Position numbers and translations under genes: made by a program
Source: Paenibacillus andongensis
GTDB lineage: Bacteria; Bacillota; Bacilli; Paenibacillales; NBRC-103111
Direction of reading: 5' to 3'
Assembly (NCBI RefSeq): GCF_025369935.1
Contig: NZ_CP104467.1
Coordinates: 1,867,001 to 1,931,000 of the forward strand
Length of the DNA stretch: 64,000 nucleotides
In this document: positions 7,909 through 16,323 of the stretch, piece by piece
How positions within the stretch are numbered: the first letter of the stretch is position 1
How the letters are laid out: each line of letters opens with the position of its first letter
The notes under the pieces: generated by a model
Databases searched by the model: none
Told to the model about the DNA's origin: nothing
What the model saw: the letters and a program-made list of their open reading frames with translations, nothing else

Positions 7909-9210
7909 ATGAAAGCAAGTTGGGAAAAAATAGAGAAGAACGTAGGCGTTCTTGAAGTGGAAGTTGGCGCAGAGCGCGTAGCAGATGCTTTGGATAAAGC
8001 ATTTAAAAAGGTATCCGCGAAAGTGAATGTTCCAGGATTCCGTAAAGGGAAAGTACCTCGTTCTATCTTTGAAGCTAAATTTGGTGTAGAAAGCTTGTAT
8101 CAAGATGCTTTAGATATCATTTTGCCAGAAGTTTATGTGGAAGCGATTGAAGAGGTTAAAATCGAGCCTGTTGATCGTCCTGAAGTAGACGTTGAGCAAT
8201 TCGGCAAAGGACAAGTGCTGAAGTTCAAAGCAAAAGTTACTGTTAAGCCTGAAGTAACTCTTGGCGAATACAAAGGTATCGAAGTTGAAGCTGCTAGTGC
8301 AGTTGTAACGGATGAAGAATTGAATGAAGAGCTTACTCGTTTGCAACAGCGTCATGCTGAATTGGTTGTTCTTGAAGAAGGACAAGCAGCAAATGGTGAC
8401 GTCGTTGTCCTTGATTTCGAAGGATTCGTTGATGGAGAAGCATTCGAAGGCGGCAAAGCGGAGAAATACTCCCTTGAGCTTGGTTCCAACTCCTTCATTC
8501 CAGGTTTCGAAGATCAGCTCGTAGGACTTGGTAAAGGCGAAGAGAAAGATGTTAATGTTAGCTTCCCTGAAAACTACCACTCCGAAGATTTGAAAGGTAA
8601 AGCGGCTGTGTTTAAAGTGAAAATTCACGACATTAAACGCAAGAACTTGCCAGAGCTTGATGATGAATTTGCTAAAGACGTGAGCGAGTACGATACACTT
8701 GTAGAGTACAAAGAAGAGTTGAAAAAACGTCTTCAAGAGCGCAAAGAAAAAGATTCAGAGGCTGCTCTGGAAACAGCTGTTGTTGAAAAAGCTGCAGCTA
8801 ACGCTGAAGTTGAAATTCCAGCTTCCATGGTAGAAGCAGAGCTAGATGTTATGGTGAAGGAATTCGAAAGACGTCTTCGCTCCCAAGGCATGACGCTTGA
8901 GATCTACTTCCAGTTCTCCGGTCAAAACGAGAGCGTGCTGAAAGAACAAATGAGAGAAGATGCTGACAAGCGTGTTCGTAACAACCTTGTTCTTGAAGCC
9001 ATCGCAGCTGCAGAAAAAATCACAGTTTCCGATGAAGAAGTTGACACGGAACTTGAGAAATATGCACAATCCTACCAAAAAACAACGGCAGAACTTCGTG
9101 AACTGTTTGCTTCAAACGGCAGCCTAGAAGGTCTGAGCAACGATCTTGTGATTAGAAAAACGGTTGACTTCTTGCTTGAAAATAGCAAGCATGTTTCCGC
9201 AGCAGTATAA
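7909..9210 (+). CDS. tig: Trigger factor (ribosome-associated chaperone, prolyl isomerase)
   Basis: First chaperone to meet nascent chains at the ribosomal tunnel exit. The 433 residues have the usual three parts. The N-terminal ribosome-binding domain carries [20 protein letters not shown] (about residues 44-63), whose GFRKG signature contacts L23. The central FKBP-like PPIase domain (about 160-245) has [19 protein letters not shown] and [12 protein letters not shown] long C-terminal helical arm follows. GGAGGGG precedes the ATG. Codon use is strongly biased, as in highly expressed genes. It is a single-gene transcript with its own promoter and terminator. Confidence 0.97.
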   Translation: MKASWEKIEKNVGVLEVEVGAERVADALDKAFKKVSAKVNVPGFRKGKVPRSIFEAKFGVESLYQDALDIILPEVYVEAIEEVKIEPVDRPEVDVEQFGKGQVLKFKAKVTVKPEVTLGEYKGIEVEAASAVVTDEELNEELTRLQQRHAELVVLEEGQAANGDVVVLDFEGFVDGEAFEGGKAEKYSLELGSNSFIPGFEDQLVGLGKGEEKDVNVSFPENYHSEDLKGKAAVFKVKIHDIKRKNLPELDDEFAKDVSEYDTLVEYKEELKKRLQERKEKDSEAALETAVVEKAAANAEVEIPASMVEAELDVMVKEFERRLRSQGMTLEIYFQFSGQNESVLKEQMREDADKRVRNNLVLEAIAAAEKITVSDEEVDTELEKYAQSYQKTTAELRELFASNGSLEGLSNDLVIRKTVDFLLENSKHVSAAV

Positions 9211-9221
9211 ATAAGGTAAGT

Positions 9222-9256
9222 AAAGGCACGTACGTAAGCAACGTGCCTTTCTTTTA
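9222..9256 (+). terminator. Terminator after tig
   Basis: AAAGGCACGT (9222-9231) and ACGTGCCTTT (9241-9250) form a perfect 10-bp stem followed by a T-rich tract. Confidence 0.85.
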
Positions 9257-9409
9257 CCCTATTTTAGCCCCAAAACTGCCCAAGACCATAAGAAATACCC
9301 TCATACATAGCAGTTCTCTGAAAAAATGACTTTGCTGTGCAAACGTGTTAAACTGTATCTGAATCTCAATTGAGAGAACTTGGCTATTGCCGCAAAAGGA
9401 GTTGGTACA

Positions 9410-10000
9410 ATGAGTCTTATTCCTATGGTTGTTGAACAAGAGGCTCGTGGGGAACGTTCTTACGATATCTACTCGCGTTTACTAAAGGACCGCATTATCT
9501 TCATTGGGAGCGCTATTGATGACGATGTGGCTAATTTGGTCATTGCCCAGCTGCTCTTTTTATCAGCTCAAGATCCTGACAAGGATATCCACTTATATAT
9601 CAATTCACCAGGTGGATCTGTAACAGCTGGAATGGGTATCTTCGATACCATGCAGTTTATTAAACCAGATGTATCTACGATTTGTGTAGGTATGGCTGCA
9701 AGTATGGGCTCTTTGCTGTTAACAGCAGGTGCCAAAGGCAAGCGATACGCGCTGCCGAATGCAGAAGTAATGATTCACCAACCGCTCGGCGGTGTAAGAG
9801 GTCAAGCAACCGATATCAAAATCCACGCGGATTGGATTATCAAAACGAAGCAAAAACTCAACCAGATCTATGTGGACCGTACGGGACAGCCGCTTGAAAA
9901 GATCGAAAGAGACACCGACCGGGATAACTTTATGAGCGCTGAAGAAGCGAAGGCATATGGGTTAATCGACGAGGTTATCACTCGAAACGACTTGAAATAA
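9410..10000 (+). CDS. clpP: ATP-dependent Clp protease proteolytic subunit
   Basis: Serine peptidase that forms the tetradecameric chamber of ClpXP and ClpCP. From the ATG at 9410 the catalytic residues fall at the standard positions: Ser98 (GMAASMGS), His123 (MIHQPLGG) and Asp172 (RDTDRDNF). The total of 196 residues is the family length. AAAAGGAG lies correctly before 9410; the upstream TTG at 9380 would add ten unlikely residues. clpX starts 12 bases after the stop, so the two form an operon, unlike B. subtilis where clpP is elsewhere. No CtsR operator (tandem GGTCAAA heptads) is seen upstream. Confidence 0.97.
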   Translation: MSLIPMVVEQEARGERSYDIYSRLLKDRIIFIGSAIDDDVANLVIAQLLFLSAQDPDKDIHLYINSPGGSVTAGMGIFDTMQFIKPDVSTICVGMAASMGSLLLTAGAKGKRYALPNAEVMIHQPLGGVRGQATDIKIHADWIIKTKQKLNQIYVDRTGQPLEKIERDTDRDNFMSAEEAKAYGLIDEVITRNDLK

Positions 10001-10012
10001 AGGAGTGATCCC

Positions 10013-11281
10013 ATGTTTAAATTTAACGATGAAAAAGGCCAACTCAAATGTTCCTTTTGTGGAAAATCCCAAGACCAAGTTCGCAAACTTGTTGCAGGTC
10101 CGGGAGTTTACATTTGTGATGAATGTATAGAGCTTTGCACGGAGATTGTGGAAGAAGAATTAGGACATGAAGAAGAGCTAGATCTGAAAGATGTTCCGAA
10201 ACCAAAAGAAATTCGTAATATCTTGGATCAATACGTTATTGGGCAAGAACAAGCGAAAAAATCATTGGCTGTAGCGGTTTATAATCACTACAAACGGATC
10301 AACTCGCAAAACAAGCTCGAAGATGTTGAGCTTCAAAAAAGTAATATCGTCCTTTTAGGACCAACAGGAAGCGGTAAAACGTTGCTTGCGCAAACGCTCG
10401 CCAAAATTTTAAATGTTCCTTTCGCGATCGCTGATGCCACTTCGTTGACAGAAGCTGGTTATGTGGGCGAAGATGTGGAGAACATTTTGCTTAAATTGAT
10501 TCAAGCAGCCGATTATGATGTAGAAAAAGCCGAACGCGGCATTATCTATATCGATGAGATCGATAAAGTGGCACGTAAATCCGAGAACCCGTCTATTACA
10601 AGAGACGTTTCCGGCGAAGGCGTTCAACAAGCTTTGCTCAAAATTCTTGAAGGCACAGTTGCCTCTGTTCCTCCGCAAGGTGGACGTAAGCATCCGCACC
10701 AAGAATTCATTCAAATTGATACAACCAATATTCTGTTTATTTGCGGTGGAGCTTTCGATGGCCTTGAGCAAATTATCAAACGCAGAATTGGTAAAAAAGT
10801 AATTGGCTTTAGCACCGATGGGGCTAAAGTTGATTTGAAACCAGGCGAGTACTTATCCATGGTGCTCCCGGAAGATCTCTTGCGATTCGGATTAATCCCG
10901 GAATTCGTAGGTCGTCTACCGGTCATCTCCACACTAGAGCCGCTGGATGAAGCAGCACTTGTGCGTATTCTTTCCGAGCCTAAGAACGCGCTCGTTAAGC
11001 AGTACCAGAAGATGCTCGAGATGGATAATGTATCCCTCGAATTCGACGCAGAGGCACTTGATGCTATTGCCAAAGAAGCAATCAAACGTAATACTGGCGC
11101 GCGCGGTCTGAGAGCCATCATTGAAAGCATTATGCTTGATGTGATGTTCGAAGTCCCTTCGAGAACAGACGTCACGACATGTGTGGTATCTAAGGAAACG
11201 GTTCAGAACAAGATCACTCCTGTTTTGACGACCAAAGATGGCGCGCAGGCGACTGGTAAGAAGAAAGAAGAAAGTGCGTAA
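10013..11281 (+). CDS. clpX: ATP-dependent Clp protease ATP-binding subunit ClpX
   Basis: AAA+ unfoldase that feeds substrates to ClpP. The N-terminal zinc domain has the four cysteines CSFCGKSQ...[10 protein letters not shown] (about residues 13-44). The AAA+ module has Walker A GPTGSGKT (about 117-124), Walker [10 protein letters not shown], the GYVGEDVE pore loop, the ClpP-docking IGF loop ([10 protein letters not shown]) and the sensor-2 region GARGLR. 422 residues, normal length. AAAGGAG precedes the ATG. It is in an operon with clpP. Confidence 0.97.
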   Translation: MFKFNDEKGQLKCSFCGKSQDQVRKLVAGPGVYICDECIELCTEIVEEELGHEEELDLKDVPKPKEIRNILDQYVIGQEQAKKSLAVAVYNHYKRINSQNKLEDVELQKSNIVLLGPTGSGKTLLAQTLAKILNVPFAIADATSLTEAGYVGEDVENILLKLIQAADYDVEKAERGIIYIDEIDKVARKSENPSITRDVSGEGVQQALLKILEGTVASVPPQGGRKHPHQEFIQIDTTNILFICGGAFDGLEQIIKRRIGKKVIGFSTDGAKVDLKPGEYLSMVLPEDLLRFGLIPEFVGRLPVISTLEPLDEAALVRILSEPKNALVKQYQKMLEMDNVSLEFDAEALDAIAKEAIKRNTGARGLRAIIESIMLDVMFEVPSRTDVTTCVVSKETVQNKITPVLTTKDGAQATGKKKEESA

Positions 11282-11308
11282 CCCATAATTTCACAAATTA
11301 CACACAGC

Positions 11309-11342
11309 CTCCAATCCGATTCCCTGCTACTGGGAATTGGAG
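11309..11342 (+). other. Hairpin between clpX and ispG
   Basis: CTCCA (11309-11313) pairs with TGGAG (11338-11342), and ATTCCC (11319-11324) with GGGAAT (11332-11337), around a seven-base loop. No T-run follows, so it is not a typical terminator; it ends directly before the ispG start region and could affect translation or mark an mRNA processing site. Confidence 0.4.
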
Positions 11343-11378
11343 CGGAGGATGTTTGGTGTCATGGGGAGAGAAACCATA

Positions 11379-12476
11379 ATGTTCCATAGAAAAGATACGC
11401 GAGCTGTTCGTGTAGGCGATTTAACGATCGGTGGCAGCAATGAAGTCATCATGCAAAGTATGTGTACTACGAAGACAGCAGATGTGAAGGCGACTGTGGC
11501 TGAAATTCTTCGTTTGGAAGAAGCAGGCTGCCAAATCGTTCGTGTCACTGTTAACAATAAGGAAGCCGCTGAAGCAATTAAAGAAATCAAAAAACAAATT
11601 CATATTCCACTCGTTGCGGATATTCATTTTGACCATCGCTTAGCCCTTGCTGCTATCGAGAATGGCATTGATAAAGTGCGTATCAATCCAGGTAATATCG
11701 GCCGCCGCGAGAAGGTAGAAGCGGTCGTTAAAGCTTGTAAGGAACGTGGCATTCCAATTCGCATTGGGGTCAATGCTGGCTCATTAGAGAATCATCTTCT
11801 CGAAAAGTATGGGTACCCAACACCTGAAGCTATGGTAGAAAGTGCTTTGTTCCACATTAACATTCTGGAAGAGCTTGATTTTCATGATATAATCGTTTCC
11901 CTCAAAGCTTCCGATGTTCCTATGGCGATTGCAGCTTATTCCCAAGCGGCGAAAGCATTCAACTACCCGCTTCACCTCGGGATTACTGAGGCTGGAACGC
12001 TCTTTACAGGGGCTGTGAAGAGTGCGGCAGGAATTGGTACGCTCCTTAACATGGGACTCGGTAACACTCTCCGTATCTCTCTTAGCGCGGATCCTGTTGA
12101 AGAGATTAAAGTAGCTCGTGAGCTGCTGAAAACGTTCGGATTGATTACTAATGCTGCAACGCTTGTTTCTTGTCCCACTTGTGGCCGCTTGGATATCGAT
12201 TTGTTCTCGATAGCTAACGAAGTTGAGGACTATATTGCAAAGATCAAAGTACCGATTAAAGTATCTGTACTTGGCTGTGCAGTGAATGGTCCAGGGGAAG
12301 CACGTGAAGCTGACATCGGTATTGCAGGTGCACGTGGTGAAGGTATGCTTTTCCGTTATGGGGAAATGATTCGTAAAGTTCCTGAAGCAGAATTGCTAGC
12401 TGAGCTTAAAAAAGAAATTGATATCATCGTAGATTCATATGAAAAAACGGGTGTTATTCCAGGACGCAAGCACTAA
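11379..12476 (+). CDS. ispG: 4-hydroxy-3-methylbut-2-en-1-yl diphosphate synthase (IspG/GcpE)
   Basis: Penultimate step of the non-mevalonate isoprenoid pathway: converts MEcPP to HMBPP with a [4Fe-4S] cluster. The TIM-barrel domain shows [26 protein letters not shown] and [10 protein letters not shown]. The C-terminal domain carries the cluster ligands SCPTCGR and [12 protein letters not shown] with a downstream Glu. From the ATG at 11379 ([19 protein letters not shown]) it is 365 residues and aligns with homologs from the first residues; upstream in-frame ATGs at 11349 and 11361 have poorer spacing. It follows clpX by about 100 bases without a terminator. Confidence 0.95.
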   Translation: MFHRKDTRAVRVGDLTIGGSNEVIMQSMCTTKTADVKATVAEILRLEEAGCQIVRVTVNNKEAAEAIKEIKKQIHIPLVADIHFDHRLALAAIENGIDKVRINPGNIGRREKVEAVVKACKERGIPIRIGVNAGSLENHLLEKYGYPTPEAMVESALFHINILEELDFHDIIVSLKASDVPMAIAAYSQAAKAFNYPLHLGITEAGTLFTGAVKSAAGIGTLLNMGLGNTLRISLSADPVEEIKVARELLKTFGLITNAATLVSCPTCGRLDIDLFSIANEVEDYIAKIKVPIKVSVLGCAVNGPGEAREADIGIAGARGEGMLFRYGEMIRKVPEAELLAELKKEIDIIVDSYEKTGVIPGRKH

Positions 12477-12500
12477 TTGCCTATATGTTAAAAAAGTTAG

Positions 12501-12543
12501 CCGTTAAAGGTGCCTCGGGTGAGGTGCTTTAACGGTTTTTTTG
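12501..12543 (+). terminator. Terminator after ispG
   Basis: CCGTTAAAG with CTTTAACGG, inner GCCTC/GAGG, then seven T. Confidence 0.85.
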
Positions 12544-12669
12544 TGTACCAAAGCCGTTTATTCCTTATACGCATATTTGTAGCGAAAGAGAAGCATAATG
12601 AGTAAAACTGGAAAGCATGTTCATTTGAAGGAAGTTTTTCTAACGATTACATGAAAACAAGGAGATGCT

Positions 12670-13488
12670 TTGAATTTGCTAAGCAAGTATAGGACTGCTC
12701 GTCACATTACCCTAACGGTAATCGTAGGGATTTTTTTGCTTCTTTTACCTTGGCATACGGATGCTTCAGATGCGGCAATGCCTGCACAGCATGCAGCTGA
12801 GATCAAGACGAAGAAGGTGGCCATTGTCATTGATGACTTTGGTAATAACATGGATGGCACCAAAGAGATGATGGATCTACCCATCCCTTTCACTGTCGCT
12901 GTCATGCCTTTCCTGCCCTCTTCCAAGCAAGACGCGCAATTAGCACACGATAAGGGGCATGAAGTCATTCTACACCTTCCTATGGAGCCTGTGCGGGGCA
13001 AGAAGAGCTGGTTAGGTCCAGGAGCCATTACTACCGATTTATCGAATGATGAGATTCACAAACGGATCGTAGCGGCAATTGAAGATGTTCCCTATGTAAT
13101 AGGAATTAATAATCATATGGGATCCAAGGCTACTGCCGATGAGAGAGTAATGAAAATTCTTATTGATATCTGCAAAGAGAAAAATCTCATTTTATTAGAT
13201 AGCCGTACGACGCCAAAAAGCCTAATCGGCAAGTTGGCGGGGCAAAATGGAGTTCCTTATTCTGAGAATCAACTTTTCTTCGATGATCTTTACACGTACA
13301 GTCACATCAGCAACCAAATGGTGAAGTTTAAAAAGTTAATCCATCAACGAGACGTGGTCATCGCGATCGGACATGTGGGTCCACCAGGGAAAAAAACAGC
13401 CCAAGTCATCAAAGAGGCTATTCCGGCCATTCAAAAGGAAGCTACCTTTGTTCCGATTTCACAAACAATGAAGCTAAATACTAATTAG
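12670..13488 (+). CDS. Secreted divergent polysaccharide deacetylase (YibQ/DUF610 type)
   Basis: 272 residues with an N-terminal signal or anchor segment (LTVIVGIFLLLLPWHTDASDA). The mature part has the family hallmarks KVAIVIDDFGNNMDGT, FTVAVMPFLP, GHEVILHLPMEP and INNHMGSKAT with a final AIGHVGPPG. These proteins share the NodB-like barrel of carbohydrate deacetylases but their substrate is unknown. TTG is the start codon; AAGGAGATG precedes it well. A weak sigma-E-like pair (GCATATT at 12571, CATAATGA) lies upstream but the spacing is two bases long, so I do not claim it. Its last eight bases overlap the convergent amidase gene. Confidence 0.85.
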   Translation: MNLLSKYRTARHITLTVIVGIFLLLLPWHTDASDAAMPAQHAAEIKTKKVAIVIDDFGNNMDGTKEMMDLPIPFTVAVMPFLPSSKQDAQLAHDKGHEVILHLPMEPVRGKKSWLGPGAITTDLSNDEIHKRIVAAIEDVPYVIGINNHMGSKATADERVMKILIDICKEKNLILLDSRTTPKSLIGKLAGQNGVPYSENQLFFDDLYTYSHISNQMVKFKKLIHQRDVVIAIGHVGPPGKKTAQVIKEAIPAIQKEATFVPISQTMKLNTN

Positions 13489-14176
13489 GATGAATCATGG
13501 CAAAGTATTGATCTATAGCCTGAGTAATGGCTTTTGCTAGCTTGGCTTGATGATGAGAATCACTCAGCAGCTTGCGGTCTGCTTTATTAGAAATAAATCC
13601 TAATTCAACGATGACAGCTGGGCATTTCGTATGCTTAAGAACATAATACTTTTTACCAAGAACAGGAAGTTCTTCCGTACCATAAATATGATTCAGGTTT
13701 TCCTGTAAAAGTTGAGCAAGCAAAATGCTTTCCGATTGATTTTGATAAATGACAAGTGGTCCTCTTCGATCGGATTTGCGGGACCAATTAATATGCATGC
13801 TTAGCATCATTTTGGGTTTAATGGTATTAGCGATTCCGGAGCGCTGCGCTAAATCTTTGCGGTGTCTTCCGCCGAAAGACCACTTGTTATCCTCGCTTAA
13901 AGCGTAGTCCTCTGTCCTATTGATGATGACGCGATAGCCTCTTTTCTTCAATAGCTTATATGTTTTTTTGGAGATGGCTAAATTCATATCTTTTTCTAGA
14001 TATTTACCGTGCAAAGCACCGCTGTCTATGCCTCCATGCCCAACGTCAATAATGATATCAGCACTAGGCAGTAGGGGATCATTCACCAACGCGGATGCAT
14101 CAGAGGTCTTACAAAGACAGAGGAAAACAAGTAGAATCATTAAAATTTGCTTCAACCGAACCACGTCCTTTTGCAT
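13481..14176 (-). CDS. N-acetylmuramoyl-L-alanine amidase (Amidase_3), secreted
   Basis: Zinc-dependent peptidoglycan hydrolase cutting the bond between MurNAc and L-Ala. Signal peptide LMILLVFLCLCKTSDASA, then the Amidase_3 core: DVGHGGIDSGALHGKYLEKDMNL holds the first zinc His and the Glu (listed in part: VGHGG, LEKDMN), SMHINWS the second His region, and VIVELGFISNKAD the catalytic Glu. 231 residues, a single catalytic domain without repeats, like CwlD of B. subtilis, which makes the muramic lactam of the spore cortex with a deacetylase. The product may therefore be CwlD-like; the neighbouring deacetylase makes this tempting but it is not of the PdaA type. The 3' ends of the two genes overlap by eight bases. 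Confidence 0.88.
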   Translation of the reverse strand: MQKDVVRLKQILMILLVFLCLCKTSDASALVNDPLLPSADIIIDVGHGGIDSGALHGKYLEKDMNLAISKKTYKLLKKRGYRVIINRTEDYALSEDNKWSFGGRHRKDLAQRSGIANTIKPKMMLSMHINWSRKSDRRGPLVIYQNQSESILLAQLLQENLNHIYGTEELPVLGKKYYVLKHTKCPAVIVELGFISNKADRKLLSDSHHQAKLAKAITQAIDQYFAMIHPN

Positions 14177-14244
14177 GAATATCTACTCTTATCCTTCTTC
14201 TGTAAGGGGGCTATCATACGTCACGCAAAAGTTTGCATGTATTG

Positions 14245-14273
14245 GATTAACCTTCTTTTTCACGGGAATAATG
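14245..14273 (+). promoter_or_regulatory. Putative sigma-F/sigma-G forespore promoter of lonB
   Basis: GGGAATAATG (14264-14273) matches the sigma-F/G -10 consensus GGNRANAHTR at every position; GATTA 14 bases upstream is a one-mismatch fit to GYWTA. B. subtilis lonB is transcribed by sigma-F, which supports the reading. The hairpin repeats below lie between this promoter and the lonB start. Confidence 0.5.
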
Positions 14274-14292
14274 GAAGCTATGACAAAAGTAT

Positions 14293-14390
14293 GAGTGCCA
14301 AAGCAAAGCTCAGCTTATGCTTACGAAGACAGTTTTCTAGCGAAAACTCAGCCAATGCTTACGATGAAAGTTTTGTTAAAGCAAAACTCT
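14293..14390 (+). repeat. 38-bp hairpin repeats in the lonB leader
   Basis: Two and a half units with a 38-base period. CTCAGC-NN-ATGCTTACGA recurs at 14309 and 14347. Between are palindromes AGTTTTC / GAAAACT (14331-14348) and AGTTTTG / CAAAACT (14369-14388); the C-G pair flips to G-C, keeping the stem. The last stem ends five bases before the lonB Shine-Dalgarno AGGAGG. The first unit is degenerate. Confidence 0.75.
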
Positions 14391-14406
14391 TAGGAGGTTA
14401 TGACAA

Positions 14407-16125
14407 ATGAGTTTAAGTATTATTCTTATGGTAATTCAAGTTTTCTTTGCCGTTGTGATTGGGTTGTATTTCTGGAATTTGCTGCGTAATCAACAGACGA
14501 ACCGGTCTGCTGTCGATAGAGAGTCCAGGAAAGAATTGGAGAAATTAAGAAAGCTGAGATCCATTTCACTAACAAAACCGCTTTCAGAGAAAACAAGACC
14601 GTCCTCTATGCAGGATATCGTTGGCCAGGTAGAAGGACTGAAAGCCCTAAAAGCTGCGCTATGCGGACCCAATCCTCAGCATGTCATTATTTATGGCCCC
14701 CCTGGGGTTGGTAAAACGGCTGCTGCTCGTGTTGTTTTAGAAGAAGCTAAGAAAAATCAGGAATCACCCTTCCGTCCGGACTCCAAATTTACAGAGATCG
14801 ATGCTACGACAGCACGCTTTGACGAAAGAGGAATTGCCGATCCGTTGATTGGTTCGGTTCATGACCCTATTTATCAAGGTGCTGGTGCAATGGGGGTTGC
14901 GGGGATTCCACAGCCTAAGCCAGGTGCCGTAACAAAGGCGCACGGCGGCATTTTATTTATCGATGAGATTGGTGAATTACACCCCACTCAGATGAACAAA
15001 TTATTAAAGGTGCTGGAAGATCGTAAAGTATTTCTGGAAAGCGCGTATTATAGCTCCGAGGATACGAATATTCCAGGCTATATTCATGATATATTTCAAA
15101 ATGGTCTACCCGCTGATTTCCGTTTAGTAGGGGCTACAACACGTACACCTAGCGAGATTCCTCCAGCTATCCGTTCGCGCTGTTTGGAAATTTATTTCCG
15201 TCCTCTTTTACCGGATGAGGTTGGGGAAATTGCTCGGAAAGCCCTTGATAAGATTGGCTTCAAGAAATGTGAAGCTGCTGTTCAAGTTGTAACGAAATAT
15301 GCAACCAACGGCAGAGAGGCTGTGAATGTGATTCAGCTTGCCGCGGGTATCGCCTTAACGGATAAGCGTGATGAGATCACGGCAGCCGATATTGAGTGGG
15401 TTGTCAATTCATCGCAAATCCCACCTAGACCAGAGCGGAAAATACCAGCACAACCACAAATTGGATTCGTCAATGGTTTAGCTGTGTATGGTCCTAATTT
15501 GGGTACACTACTTGAGATCGAAGTGACTGCAATACCAATTGCCGCTTCCGGTACTGGGAAATTTAATATTACGGGTGTTGTAGATGAAGAGGAAATGGGA
15601 GGAGGCTCTCGAACCATTCGCAGAAAGAGTATGGCGCGCGGATCTGTGGAAAATGTGCTGACAGTCCTTCGCAAACTTGGATTTAATACGTCAGATTATG
15701 ATCTGCACATTAATTTCCCTGGCGGAGTGCCTATCGATGGACCTTCTGCAGGTATTTCCATGGCGACAGCTATTGCATCTGCGATACATAAAATACCTGT
15801 GGATAATAAATTGGCAATGACGGGTGAAATGAGTATCCATGGTAAAGTTAAGCCAGTTGGCGGCGTTGTAGCGAAGGTTGAAGCTGCATTCCAAGCGGGA
15901 GCTACTAAAGTCATTATCCCTAAAGAAAACTGGCAAGAAATGTTCGCCAATTTACCGGGTGTAGAGGTGCTTGCTGCTGACTCAATCGAAGAAGTGCTGG
16001 AAGTTGCGTTAGGCTTAGAGCTACACGATAATGTGATTCACTTGCCTTTTGCTACAGAAAGGGCGATTCCAGCTTCGTCTTTACCCATTTTACATGCAAA
16101 TTCACAACATACAATTGACTCATAG
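14407..16125 (+). CDS. lonB: ATP-dependent protease LonB
   Basis: Lon-type AAA+ serine protease, membrane-associated, active in the forespore in B. subtilis. An N-terminal hydrophobic segment (LSIILMVIQVFFAVVIGLYFW) is followed by the ATPase with Walker [11 protein letters not shown] (about residues 98-107) and Walker B GGILFIDEIGEL. The C-terminal protease domain has the Ser-Lys dyad: Ser in DGPSAGISMA and Lys in VVAKVEAAFQAG. 572 residues, near the family length (552). The start ATG is preceded by AGGAGG. It lies directly upstream of lonA, as in B. subtilis. Confidence 0.96.
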   Translation: MSLSIILMVIQVFFAVVIGLYFWNLLRNQQTNRSAVDRESRKELEKLRKLRSISLTKPLSEKTRPSSMQDIVGQVEGLKALKAALCGPNPQHVIIYGPPGVGKTAAARVVLEEAKKNQESPFRPDSKFTEIDATTARFDERGIADPLIGSVHDPIYQGAGAMGVAGIPQPKPGAVTKAHGGILFIDEIGELHPTQMNKLLKVLEDRKVFLESAYYSSEDTNIPGYIHDIFQNGLPADFRLVGATTRTPSEIPPAIRSRCLEIYFRPLLPDEVGEIARKALDKIGFKKCEAAVQVVTKYATNGREAVNVIQLAAGIALTDKRDEITAADIEWVVNSSQIPPRPERKIPAQPQIGFVNGLAVYGPNLGTLLEIEVTAIPIAASGTGKFNITGVVDEEEMGGGSRTIRRKSMARGSVENVLTVLRKLGFNTSDYDLHINFPGGVPIDGPSAGISMATAIASAIHKIPVDNKLAMTGEMSIHGKVKPVGGVVAKVEAAFQAGATKVIIPKENWQEMFANLPGVEVLAADSIEEVLEVALGLELHDNVIHLPFATERAIPASSLPILHANSQHTIDS

Positions 16126-16236
16126 AATTGCCTGAAAGAAACCTTACATGATGAGTCAGGGTGCTAGTTGGTGTTTTGTTTGCAGTTTTGATAAAATGTA
16201 AAGGGCATCGAGGATATAGAAATATGTTCCAAGAAG

Positions 16237-16305
16237 CGGAGAGACTTTGAACTCCGTTCAAAGATCCAAAACTGAGAGACTTTGAGCACTGCTCAAAGAT
16301 CCCTA
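16237..16305 (+). repeat. Two CTTTG-hairpin repeats in the lonA leader
   Basis: Unit 1 stem CTTTGAAC / GTTCAAAG (16245-16263), unit 2 stem CTTTGAGC / GCTCAAAG (16280-16298), 35 bases apart. Both are preceded by GAGAGA and followed by GATCC, and unit 2 ends CCCTATA directly before the lonA Shine-Dalgarno. The A-T to G-C change is matched on both arms. Same family as the repeats at 21521, 28738, 58894 and 59818. The rest of the 16126-16236 gap shows nothing. Confidence 0.85.
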
Positions 16306-16323
16306 TAAATGGAGGTGCAGAGG

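Noticed and set aside
8110-8736. Minus-strand 208-aa frame opposite tig
   Set aside because: Shadow of the strongly biased codons of tig (Phe/Asn/Leu-rich antisense); no start signal.
9300-9409. CtsR operator or strong promoter before clpP
   Set aside because: No tandem GGTCAAA heptads; the best -10 (TAAACT) has only a poor -35, so no promoter is claimed.
14147-14410. Short plus-strand frames across the lonB leader
   Set aside because: They run through the hairpin repeats and the lonB ribosome binding site; no conserved features.
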